NCBI GenBank assembly: GCA_955652195.1
Contig: CATPBC010000455.1
Span: 1 to 5,598, forward strand
Length of the DNA: 5,598 bases
Reading direction: 5' to 3'
DNA from: an uncultured Xanthobacteraceae bacterium
Lineage (GTDB): Bacteria; Pseudomonadota; Alphaproteobacteria; Rhizobiales; Xanthobacteraceae
Below, in pieces: positions 1 to 5,598 of this stretch. The position numbers and the translations under genes were made by a program. The notes under the pieces are model-generated. The model searched no databases. It had not been told where the DNA came from and was given only the letters and a program-made list of their open reading frames with translations. How positions within the stretch are numbered: the first letter of the stretch is position 1; each line of letters opens with the position of its first letter.

Positions 1-255
1 GCCGGGGCCGATCTGCCAAGCCATTAACACAAGAAGCAACGCATCAGTCCCGCTGGCGCAACCGATCGCATGGCGCGCGCCACAGAATGCCGCAAGCTCA
101 GCCTCAAGGACGTGCACTTCGGGACCTTGAATGAACTGGCAGTGCGCCAGCACGCGCGCCACGGCGTCGTCGATAGCGCGGCCAAGACGGCGGCGTTGAG
201 CTACCACATCGATGAATGGAATCGGTCGCTCTTCAACCCGCGCGTGTTGATTCAT
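1..255 (-). CDS. DegT/DnrJ/EryC1/StrS family sugar-nucleotide aminotransferase, N-terminal part (GnnB/WbpE-like)
   Basis: Only the first 85 codons are inside the window; the gene continues past base 1. It starts at an ATG (253-255) that is the only conventional start after an in-frame TAA, with a modest AAGG (262-265) six bases upstream. The protein begins MNQHARVEERPIPFIDVVAQ. The PFIDV start, the RVLAHCQFIQGPEVHVLEAE stretch (residues 34-53) and the ASGTDALLL segment (67-75) are typical of PLP-dependent sugar aminotransferases; the SGTDAL loop contacts the cofactor phosphate. The catalytic lysine lies outside the window. Such enzymes transfer an amino group, usually from glutamate, to a keto-sugar nucleotide in the cytoplasm. 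The upstream neighbour, 45 bases away, is a dehydrogenase that could supply a 3-keto substrate, so a GnnB-like role (UDP-3-keto-GlcNAc to UDP-GlcNAc3N) is inferred. WbpE-like or dTDP-sugar aminotransferases are alternatives. The family is secure; the substrate is not. Confidence 0.88.
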   Translation of the reverse strand, partial: MNQHARVEERPIPFIDVVAQRRRLGRAIDDAVARVLAHCQFIQGPEVHVLEAELAAFCGARHAIGCASGTDALLLVLMAWQIGPG

Positions 256-300
256 GTTCGGCCTTGAAAATGCTTCTTATCGAGCCTGGCAAAATACAAC

Positions 301-1302
301 TTAGCCGACCACGCGCCGCGGCGCCTGACGTTGTGCCACAACGGTACGCGCTGACCGCGCATCGAGGCAACGGATCGCGATCTCGAGACTGGCGACCGCC
401 TCTTCGCCGGTCACAGCCGGTGTCTCACCGCTGCGGATCGCGCTGACGAAGGCCACCAACTCCGAGCGCAACGGCTCGGCATAGCCGACTGACAGATGTC
501 GCATCGAATAGCTGCCGTCCGGCTGAAAGCCGAAACATTCAGTCACCTGAAGGGTCAGCAGATCGCCGATCAGATACTTGTCGCGCGTAGCGATGTGTAC
601 GGTGCGAGCCTTGAATGGCGTCAGCCAATTCGTATTGATGTGGGCGAGCACCCCGGACGCGGTGCGAAACTGCAACAACGCAATATCCTCGCGCTCGGCG
701 ACCGCACTTGAGGTCTGCGGCTGGATCTCGACGATTTCCGAATCTGTGAACCAGCGGATGAGGTCGATGTCGTGCACCGCAAGATCGATGACCACGCCGA
801 CATTCGACATCCGTGGCGGAAACGGCCCGACGCGGGTAATGGCGATCGAGAGAATATCCTGATCTTGGATGGCGCGCTTGATTGACTGAACCGCGGGGTT
901 GAAGCGCTCGACATGGCCTACCATCAATGTGACGCCGGCCCGCCGCGCGGCGGCGACAATGGCGCGGCTTTCCTCCACTGTGGAAGCAATCGGCTTCTCC
1001 ACCATCACGTGGATGCCACGGGCGGCGCAATCGATTGCTATATCCCGATGAAAGTGGGTCGGTGCGGCAATGGTGACGGCATCGACGCCGTGGCGTACGA
1101 GATCGCCGGCATCGGCGAACGAGGCGCAACCGAGTGAACGCGCGACTTGATCGCAACGTTTACGATCCGGATCGGCGACGCCAACCAGTTTGACTCCGGG
1201 TAATTCCGCCAAGACGCGGGCGTGATTGCTGCCCATCACGCCGACGCCAATTACGCCGACGCGCAAGGCGCCGTCGCCGCCGAATTTCTCAGCCTCACCC
1301 AT
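301..1302 (-). CDS. Gfo/Idh/MocA family oxidoreductase, probable UDP-GlcNAc 3-dehydrogenase (GnnA-like)
   Basis: This is a complete 333-residue NAD(P)-dependent sugar dehydrogenase of usual family length. The N-terminal Rossmann fold carries GVIGVGVMGSNHARV (residues 16-30, with the glycines of GxGxxG at 19, 21 and 24). VEKPIAST (101-108) is the family's EKP motif with its conserved lysine. GHVERFNPAV (129-138), RVGPFPPRM (157-165) and VIDLAVHDIDLIRW (171-184, Asp173 and His177) form the substrate-side signature. The ERFNP and VGPFP segments resemble UDP-N-acetylglucosamine 3-dehydrogenases, which oxidise the C3 hydroxyl to a ketone, more than WbpB-type UDP-GlcNAcA dehydrogenases. The next gene is a DegT-type aminotransferase, which fits a two-step 3-amino sugar pathway. 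The ATG (1300-1302) is the only conventional start after an in-frame TAA; a G-run at 1309-1313 is a weak ribosome binding site. The dehydrogenase family is certain; the exact substrate is inferred. Confidence 0.92.
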   Translation of the reverse strand: MGEAEKFGGDGALRVGVIGVGVMGSNHARVLAELPGVKLVGVADPDRKRCDQVARSLGCASFADAGDLVRHGVDAVTIAAPTHFHRDIAIDCAARGIHVMVEKPIASTVEESRAIVAAARRAGVTLMVGHVERFNPAVQSIKRAIQDQDILSIAITRVGPFPPRMSNVGVVIDLAVHDIDLIRWFTDSEIVEIQPQTSSAVAEREDIALLQFRTASGVLAHINTNWLTPFKARTVHIATRDKYLIGDLLTLQVTECFGFQPDGSYSMRHLSVGYAEPLRSELVAFVSAIRSGETPAVTGEEAVASLEIAIRCLDARSARTVVAQRQAPRRVVG

Positions 1303-1411
1303 GAAAAGCCCCCGCCCAGAGCCAATCCCTGGTTTCCGTTAGCATGTCCGATCGCGACTGGCGACCGGGCTAATGTAGGAATCCATACACAAATTGCTTC
1401 AGAGGCTTACG

Positions 1412-1430
1412 GCCGGCCTTTCCCGCCGGC
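1412..1430 (-). repeat. GC-rich hairpin in the manC-dehydrogenase gap
   Basis: On the minus strand GCCGGC, a 7-base loop (GGGAAAG) and a second GCCGGC form a perfect 6-bp stem about 60 bases after the manC stop. No T-run follows, so it is not a textbook intrinsic terminator. It could slow or end the manC transcript, protect its 3' end, or be a chance product of GC-rich sequence. The rest of this 187-base gap (1303-1489) is more AT-rich. It also has an imperfect palindrome around TGTAGGAATCCATACA (1374-1389). I could not find a convincing -35/-10 pair, though the gap is the most likely place in the window for a promoter of the dehydrogenase-aminotransferase pair. Confidence 0.35.
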
Positions 1431-1489
1431 ACCGCCATAAACGGGCAACGTTTTGAATTTGCTGGCATCCTGGAAACAACCCCAAACCC

Positions 1490-2917
1490 TCACGACCGGC
1501 GGTAATCGTCCTCGATGCGGACGATGTCGTCCTCGCCGAGATAGCTACCGGTCTGAACCTCGATCAGTTCGAGATCGATCTTGCCGGGATTTTCCAGCCG
1601 GTGCTTCGCCCCGATCGGGATGTAGATCGACTCATTTTCGTGCACCGTCTTGGTCTCGTCGCCAATGGTAACGCGAGCGGTGCCGCGCACCACGATCCAG
1701 TGTTCGGCACGGTGGTGATGCATCTGCAGCGACAGGCGTCCGCCCTGCTTCACCACGATACGTTTGACCTGAAAGCGCGGCCCGCTATCGATCGCCTGAT
1801 AGGAGCCCCATGGCCGATGTACCTTCAGGTGCTCCTCGGTAACCGCCGGCGCCACTTTCTTTAGCTGCTGCACCAGTCGCCGCAACCCGTCGCCGTCTTC
1901 GCGTTTCGCCACCAGAACCGCATCTTCGGTGGTAACGACGACAAGATTGTCCACTCCAAACAGCGCGACCAAATGTTTGTCGCTCATGACATACGAACCG
2001 CGTGAATCGACGAACACGACCGAGCCGTGACCGAAATTGCCCTGGGTATCGCGATCGGACAGTTCCCAAACCGCTTGCCACGAACCGACGTCCGACCAGT
2101 TGTACGATACCGGCATGACCGCCGCGCGTTCGGTGCGCTCCATTACCGCATAGTCGATCGACTTCGTGCCGGCCCGCGCGAACGATTCAACATCGAGGGT
2201 GATGAAACCGAGATCGCTGCCGGCGCGCTGGACGGACTCCATGATTGCGTCGAGGCTGTCGGGTTCAAACTTTTTATATTCACCAAGCAGCAAACCGGCG
2301 CGAAACATGAAATTCCCTGAATTCCAGAGATAACCCTGCTCGACGTAGCGCTTAGCATTTGCCGCGTTCGGCTTTTCGACGAACTTGTCCACGGCAAAAA
2401 TCTGCGGGCCAACCGATGCGCCGGCGCTAATGTAGCCATATTCGGTTGCCGGACGCGTCGGGCGGACGCCGAATGTGACGATGCGATCTGCGCCAGCAGC
2501 ATCGGCGGCGAGACGACAAACCTTAGCGAAGGCTGCCGGATCGGAGATGACGTGATCGGCGGCGAGCGCGACGACTACGGGATCATCGTCGCGCTTGGCG
2601 GCAAATGCCGCGCCCGCGGCAATTGCCGGCCCGGAATCCCGTCGTACCGGCTCGAGCAGGATGTCGGCCTCGACGCCGATTTCGGCCAGCTGCTCGGCGA
2701 CCAAAAACCGGTATTGCGCGTTGGTTACAACGATCGGGCGGCCGAATAGGTGCGGGTCCGAAACCCTGTGAAGGGTATCCTGAAAGGTCGAATGCGCACC
2801 AAATAATGGTAAGAATTGCTTGGGGCGACCTTCGCGCGATGCCGGCCACAGCCGCGTGCCGGCGCCGCCGCACATGATCAGGGGGATAATTGTTGGAGCC
2901 AAGTTCGTTGGAGCCAA
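1490..2917 (-). CDS. manC: Mannose-1-phosphate guanylyltransferase / mannose-6-phosphate isomerase (bifunctional, type II)
   Basis: This is a cytoplasmic two-domain enzyme. It isomerises fructose-6-phosphate to mannose-6-phosphate and joins mannose-1-phosphate with GTP to give GDP-mannose. Numbered from the chosen start (475 residues, close to the usual 470-480), the nucleotidyltransferase signature CGGAGTRLWPASREGRPKQ spans 16-34. EPVRRDSGPAIA is at 89-100, AADH at 119-122, the sugar-binding FVEKP at 179-183 and WNSGNFMF at 198-205. The C-terminal cupin (about 365-475) holds HRPWGSYQ (367-374) and QMHHHRAEHW (398-407), the metal-binding histidine cluster of type II isomerases. A further in-frame ATG at 3064 lies deep inside mtnP and would add 49 unrelated residues, so I reject it. 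The ATG at 2875 would remove the first beta strand (IIPLI). TTG at 2915-2917, with AGG seven bases upstream, fits best; TTG at 2900-2902 is the alternative. The phosphomannomutase needed between the two activities is not in the window. Confidence 0.95.
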   Translation of the reverse strand: MAPTNLAPTIIPLIMCGGAGTRLWPASREGRPKQFLPLFGAHSTFQDTLHRVSDPHLFGRPIVVTNAQYRFLVAEQLAEIGVEADILLEPVRRDSGPAIAAGAAFAAKRDDDPVVVALAADHVISDPAAFAKVCRLAADAAGADRIVTFGVRPTRPATEYGYISAGASVGPQIFAVDKFVEKPNAANAKRYVEQGYLWNSGNFMFRAGLLLGEYKKFEPDSLDAIMESVQRAGSDLGFITLDVESFARAGTKSIDYAVMERTERAAVMPVSYNWSDVGSWQAVWELSDRDTQGNFGHGSVVFVDSRGSYVMSDKHLVALFGVDNLVVVTTEDAVLVAKREDGDGLRRLVQQLKKVAPAVTEEHLKVHRPWGSYQAIDSGPRFQVKRIVVKQGGRLSLQMHHHRAEHWIVVRGTARVTIGDETKTVHENESIYIPIGAKHRLENPGKIDLELIEVQTGSYLGEDDIVRIEDDYRRS

Positions 2918-2921
2918 GTTC
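2892..2921. repeat. Perfect 15-bp tandem duplication spanning the manC start
   Basis: The unit GTTGGAGCCAAGTTC occurs twice in direct succession (2892-2906 and 2907-2921). Two further matching bases (GT) follow. Read on the minus strand it encodes NLAPT-NLAPT in frame, and each copy contains one TTG, so the duplication doubles the candidate start codon of manC. Only the upstream TTG (2915-2917) has a purine-rich site in front. Because 15 is a multiple of three, gain or loss of a unit keeps the frame and changes the protein by five residues. Confidence 0.9.
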
Positions 2922-2924
2922 GTA

Positions 2925-2927
2925 CCT
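2925..2927 (-). promoter_or_regulatory. Short ribosome binding site supporting the TTG start of manC
   Basis: On the minus strand, CGCAGGTACGAAC precedes TTG at 2915-2917. The AGG lies seven bases before the start, inside the 26-base gap after the mtnP stop. No comparable site precedes the second TTG (2900-2902). The site is weak, and with a TTG start it suggests modest translation. Confidence 0.45.
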
Positions 2928-2943
2928 GCGATTGCTTCGATGT

Positions 2944-3819
2944 TTACTTCTTGCGCAGGACCCGTCCCGCGACCGCGTCGAGCTTCTTGAGAAGCTTCCG
3001 ATCGCGTGCTTGCGGCGCGGTGATCAGCGCATTGTCGAGGGCGCGATCGGATCCGATCGGGCATGGCTCATGGGCGCGCGGGAAGTCGCGTGCGAGCCGC
3101 GCTACCAGGCGCGCGGCCGTCTCGGCATTGGCCATGAGCACCTTGATGATGTCCTGCACAGTGACTGCGTCATGGTCCGGATGCCAGCAGTCGAAGTCCG
3201 TGACCATAGCGACGGTTGCGTAGCAAATCTCCGCTTCGCGGGCGAGCTTGGCTTCCGGCATGTTGGTCATGCCGATCACTGAATAGCCGAGATTTTTATA
3301 GGTAAGGCTTTCCGCGAGTGTGGAAAATTGCGGCCCTTCGATGCAGACATAGGTGCCGTCCCGAACCAATTCGATGCCTTCGGCCATCGCCGCCTCGCCG
3401 ATATGGATGCGCAGCCGCGGCGATACCGGATGCGCCATCGATACGTGCGCGACACAGCCTTTGCCGAAAAACGAGCTCTCCCGCTTATGGGTGCGGTCGA
3501 CGAATTGATCGACCAGAACAAACGTCCCCGGCGGCAGATTTTCCTTAAACGAGCCGCAGGCCGACAATGAAACAAGGTCGGTAACGCCCGCGCGCTTGAG
3601 CACATCGATATTGGCGCGATAGTTGATGTCGGATGGCGAATGGCGATGGCCTTTGTCGTGTCTCGATAAGAAAACAATCGGTAGTCCGGCAATTTCGCCG
3701 ATCCGCAACGACGCGGACGGCTGACCCCAAGGACTTTTAATCGTCTTCGATCGCACCTTCTCAAGCCCGGGAAGATCGTAAATCCCGGAGCCACCAATAA
3801 TGCCGAGTACAGCCTTCAT
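2944..3819 (-). CDS. mtnP: S-methyl-5'-thioadenosine phosphorylase
   Basis: This enzyme cleaves 5'-methylthioadenosine, a by-product of polyamine and homoserine-lactone synthesis, with phosphate to give adenine and 5-methylthioribose-1-phosphate for methionine salvage. It acts in the cytoplasm. The 291-residue protein matches the family length (about 280-290). Visible motifs are GIIGGSGIYDLPGLE (residues 6-20), the phosphate-site stretch RHDKGHRHSPSDINYRANI (53-71), SACGSFKE (86-93), DQFVDRT (104-110), CIEGPQFSTLAES (159-171), IGMTNMPEAKLAREAEICYA (182-201) and VTDFDCWH (206-213). The paired Asp208 and Asp210 match the aspartates that select 6-aminopurines in MTA phosphorylase and argue against guanosine/inosine phosphorylase. 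The ATG (3817-3819) is the only conventional start after an in-frame TGA. GGAG (3831-3834) lies 11 bases upstream, a rather long spacing. manC follows after 26 bases. No other methionine-salvage gene is in view. Confidence 0.96.
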   Translation of the reverse strand: MKAVLGIIGGSGIYDLPGLEKVRSKTIKSPWGQPSASLRIGEIAGLPIVFLSRHDKGHRHSPSDINYRANIDVLKRAGVTDLVSLSACGSFKENLPPGTFVLVDQFVDRTHKRESSFFGKGCVAHVSMAHPVSPRLRIHIGEAAMAEGIELVRDGTYVCIEGPQFSTLAESLTYKNLGYSVIGMTNMPEAKLAREAEICYATVAMVTDFDCWHPDHDAVTVQDIIKVLMANAETAARLVARLARDFPRAHEPCPIGSDRALDNALITAPQARDRKLLKKLDAVAGRVLRKK

Positions 3820-3872
3820 GAAAAATGATTCTCCGGGTTGCGGTCTATTGAGGCGAACTCATGACCGGCAAG

Positions 3873-5144
3873 TCAATGCTGCAACAGCACCATCGAAATC
3901 GCCGGCACGTAAGTAATGATCATGAGCGCCACGAAATTAAGCAGCAAGAACGGTAAGACGCCGACATAGATTCGGCTTAGTGGCGCATCGAATATCGCTT
4001 GCGATGAAAATAGATTAAGCCCGAACGGCGGTGTGTACATGCCGAGGCTGAGATTGACGGCAACGATGATTCCGAAATGAATAGCATTCACGCCAACGCC
4101 GCGAACCACTGGCAAGAGCAATGGTGTGAGGATGAGGATGGCGGCGGGCGGCTCAAGAAAGCTTCCCGCCAACAGCAGCCCGACGTTCAGGCAGAGCAGC
4201 AGCTCCCACTTCGGCATATTCAGTGCGTTGATGGCGCCGACGACCTGTTGCGGGATTCCGCTGGTCGTCAGCAGCCAGGAATAGATGCCGGCAGAGGTCA
4301 CGATGAGCAGAATTTGCGAAATGAGATACGCCGAGGCGAGCAGAATGCGCCAAAATCCCGCGAGATCGACTTCGCGGTAGACCACCATGGTCACGAACAA
4401 CGAGTAAACCACGGCAACGCCGGCGGCTTCCGTCGGCGTGAACACGCCGCCATAGATGCCGCCGAAAATCACCGCGAGCGACCCAATCGACCAGCTCGCC
4501 TCCTTGCTGGTCTTCCATATCGTTTCCCAATGTGCGCTGGTGCCGAGCGGAACGCGCTTAAATTTGGCGTAGCCCATAACGTAGGCTGCATCGATAAGTC
4601 CAATCAGAATGCTAGGCAGAATACCGGCGGTGAACAGAAGAACAGCAGATTGTTCCGCCGAAACGGCATAAAGGATCATCGCGATCGACGGCGGGATCAC
4701 AACCGCAATGGCGCCCGACGAGGCGATCAGGCCGACGGCAAAACGCTCGTTGTAGCCACCCGCTTTCAGCGCCGGATAGATCATCCGTCCCATCGCGACC
4801 ACCGTGCCGACCGCGGTGTGGGACATCGCTCCGAACAGTTCGGAAGCCGCCACCGTGGTTACGGCGAGCGAGCCGCGCACGCCGCCGACCATCGCCATTA
4901 CCATGGCAATAATCCGCCGCGCGATGCCGCCTTGCGCCATGATCTCGCCGGCGAGGACGAAAAACGGCACCGCAAGCAGCGGAAAATTATCGAGGCTGCC
5001 AAACATCCAGGTCTGGATTGCTTCGGTAGGAACGTTGGCGACCGTGAGAACGGCGACGATCGAAGTCACCAGCAGAATGAGAAAGATCGGAAAACCGAGG
5101 ATAAGGAGTGCCGCCGGTAAGCCAAAGAAAACGAGATAGGCCAT
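3873..5144 (-). CDS. dctM: TRAP transporter large permease subunit (DctM family)
   Basis: This is the 423-residue large inner-membrane subunit of a tripartite ATP-independent periplasmic transporter, which imports a solute delivered by a periplasmic binding protein using an ion gradient. It is hydrophobic throughout, with about 11-12 predicted membrane segments. Family landmarks are NFPLLAVPFFVLAGEIMAQG (residues 53-72), a helix-hairpin stretch from GAMSHTAVGTVVAMG (105-119) to IYPALKAGGY (122-131), SSGAIAVVIPPSIAMILYA (142-160), GGIYGGVFTPTEAAGVAVVY (228-247), EPPAAILILTPLLLPV (331-346), and HFGIIVAVNLSLGMYTPPFG (356-375). At 108-113 it reads SHTAVG, where many DctM proteins have SGSxxA-like small residues. 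The ATG (5142-5144) follows the dctQ stop by 12 bases with a strong binding site, so the two are co-translated. Substrate is unknown: DctP is not visible, and the adjoining mtnP (53 bases downstream) is only weak context. The symbol names the family, not dicarboxylate transport. Confidence 0.95.
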   Translation of the reverse strand: MAYLVFFGLPAALLILGFPIFLILLVTSIVAVLTVANVPTEAIQTWMFGSLDNFPLLAVPFFVLAGEIMAQGGIARRIIAMVMAMVGGVRGSLAVTTVAASELFGAMSHTAVGTVVAMGRMIYPALKAGGYNERFAVGLIASSGAIAVVIPPSIAMILYAVSAEQSAVLLFTAGILPSILIGLIDAAYVMGYAKFKRVPLGTSAHWETIWKTSKEASWSIGSLAVIFGGIYGGVFTPTEAAGVAVVYSLFVTMVVYREVDLAGFWRILLASAYLISQILLIVTSAGIYSWLLTTSGIPQQVVGAINALNMPKWELLLCLNVGLLLAGSFLEPPAAILILTPLLLPVVRGVGVNAIHFGIIVAVNLSLGMYTPPFGLNLFSSQAIFDAPLSRIYVGVLPFLLLNFVALMIITYVPAISMVLLQH

Positions 5145-5152
5145 CGTGACAG

Positions 5153-5158
5153 CTTCCT
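5153..5158 (-). promoter_or_regulatory. dctM ribosome binding site overlapping the dctQ stop codon
   Basis: On the minus strand, TAGGAAG contains both the dctQ stop (TAG, 5157-5159) and AGGAAG. An 8-base spacer then leads to the dctM ATG. This is a good Shine-Dalgarno match. Its overlap with the stop suggests translational coupling of the two membrane subunits, which must be made in matched amounts. Confidence 0.7.
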
Positions 5159-5598
5159 ACTGCGATGCCTCGGCGCGGGATGTAGAACCGCGCCACGACC
5201 GCGTAAGAAGCCGGACGGCGACCAGCAGACCCATCAAGCTGTAGCCAAGCGGCACCATCATCTGCGGAATAAAGAGCGGAAAGTTCGCCGCCTGGCTTCG
5301 CTGATCGAATGCCGCAAGCTGAGATATGACGGGCCAGGCAAACACCGTGACGGCTACGGCTGTCGCGATCATCACGAGTTCAGAGAATATGTCGATCAGT
5401 TCACGCAGCTTTGCCGGTAATATCGCCAGCACGACATCCATTCGGATTTGACGCCCCTCCCAGGCTACGGCGCAGCAGCCGGTAAACACGCAGCCGACCA
5501 TGAGAAAGAGCATGATCTCTTCAGCCCATGGGATCGACACGCTGAAGAAGTAGCGACCGACAATGTTGACAAAATTGATGCCGACGCTGGCGATCAGA
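5157..5598 (-). CDS. dctQ: TRAP transporter small permease subunit (DctQ family), 5' end outside the window
   Basis: The reading frame stays open to the window edge. Beyond the GTG at 5538-5540 it continues through 19 more codons (LIASVGINFVNIVGRYFFS), which match the usual DctQ first-helix end and its arginine-tyrosine motif. That GTG is therefore an internal valine and the true start is upstream. The 146 visible residues show the rest of a four-helix protein. There is the end of helix 1, then PWAEEIMLFLMVGCVFTGCC with the conserved W-x-E-E at its start (helix 2). Next come the amphipathic GRQIRMDVVLAILPAKLREL, helix 3 (about FSELVMIATAVAVTVFAWPV) and helix 4 (VPLGYSLMGLLVAVRLL), then a short charged tail. 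DctQ members are about 160-180 residues, so only a short N-terminus is missing. It pairs with DctM in the inner membrane. Confidence 0.92.
   Translation of the reverse strand, partial: LIASVGINFVNIVGRYFFSVSIPWAEEIMLFLMVGCVFTGCCAVAWEGRQIRMDVVLAILPAKLRELIDIFSELVMIATAVAVTVFAWPVISQLAAFDQRSQAANFPLFIPQMMVPLGYSLMGLLVAVRLLTRSWRGSTSRAEASQ

Noticed and set aside
70..267. Plus-strand 65-codon frame at the left end
   Set aside because: It is antisense to the aminotransferase N-terminus on the minus strand, which has clear family motifs.
387..1367. 12-base match (GACTGGCGACCG) at 387-398 and 1356-1367
   Set aside because: It is short, one copy is inside a coding region, and it is built from common GC-rich words; chance is a sufficient explanation.
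2918..3064. N-terminal extension of manC to an ATG at 3064
   Set aside because: The extra 49 residues lie mostly in another frame of the mtnP 3' end, are Arg-rich and do not match the family; the protein from TTG at 2917 already has the normal length.
3820..3872. Possible hairpin (GGTC/GACC) between dctM and mtnP
   Set aside because: The stem is only four base pairs with a long loop and no T-run, too weak to call a terminator.
4077..5120. Long plus-strand open frame of 347 codons
   Set aside because: It lies wholly antisense to dctM, whose protein matches its family along its full length. The antisense product is rich in Arg, His, Asn and Gln with no recognisable motif, as expected from the complement of a hydrophobic membrane gene.
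5538..5540. GTG as the start of dctQ
   Set aside because: The frame stays open upstream to the window edge and encodes recognisable DctQ first-helix sequence, so this GTG is internal.

Overview
The window is GC-rich and densely coding. It carries six genes, all on the minus strand; two of them run off the ends. I see no RNA gene, mobile element or CRISPR array, and no gene-free stretch longer than 187 bases. The GC richness, the codon choice and the gene families suggest a proteobacterium, most likely an alphaproteobacterium of the Bradyrhizobium/Rhodopseudomonas kind. This is an inference, because nothing in the window is a taxonomic marker.

In transcription order (high to low coordinates), the window opens with the end of a TRAP transporter operon. 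It has a dctQ-type small membrane subunit, cut by the window edge (5157-5598), and a dctM-type large permease (3873-5144) whose ribosome binding site overlaps the dctQ stop codon. The solute-binding protein DctP is not in view, so the substrate is unknown. After 53 bases comes mtnP, S-methyl-5'-thioadenosine phosphorylase (2944-3819), a purine and methionine salvage enzyme. After another 26 bases comes manC, a two-domain mannose-1-phosphate guanylyltransferase/mannose-6-phosphate isomerase (1490-2917). It makes GDP-mannose for surface polysaccharide. Its start region holds a perfect 15-base tandem duplication that carries two candidate TTG start codons.

A 187-base gap with a GC-rich hairpin separates manC from the last pair. 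This pair is a Gfo/Idh/MocA-type sugar-nucleotide dehydrogenase (301-1302) and, 45 bases further on, the first 85 codons of a DegT/DnrJ/EryC1/StrS aminotransferase (1-255). A 3-dehydrogenase followed by a PLP aminotransferase is the arrangement that converts UDP-GlcNAc to a 3-amino sugar nucleotide. The dehydrogenase resembles UDP-GlcNAc 3-dehydrogenases of the GnnA type. The pair may therefore make the diaminoglucose found in the lipid A of several alphaproteobacteria, or a related amino sugar for O-antigen or capsule.

Taken together, the left two thirds looks like a cell-envelope sugar-nucleotide region (GDP-mannose plus an amino sugar) next to a salvage enzyme and an uptake system. The co-direction and short gaps from dctQ to manC would allow one transcript, but no shared pathway for all six genes is evident.
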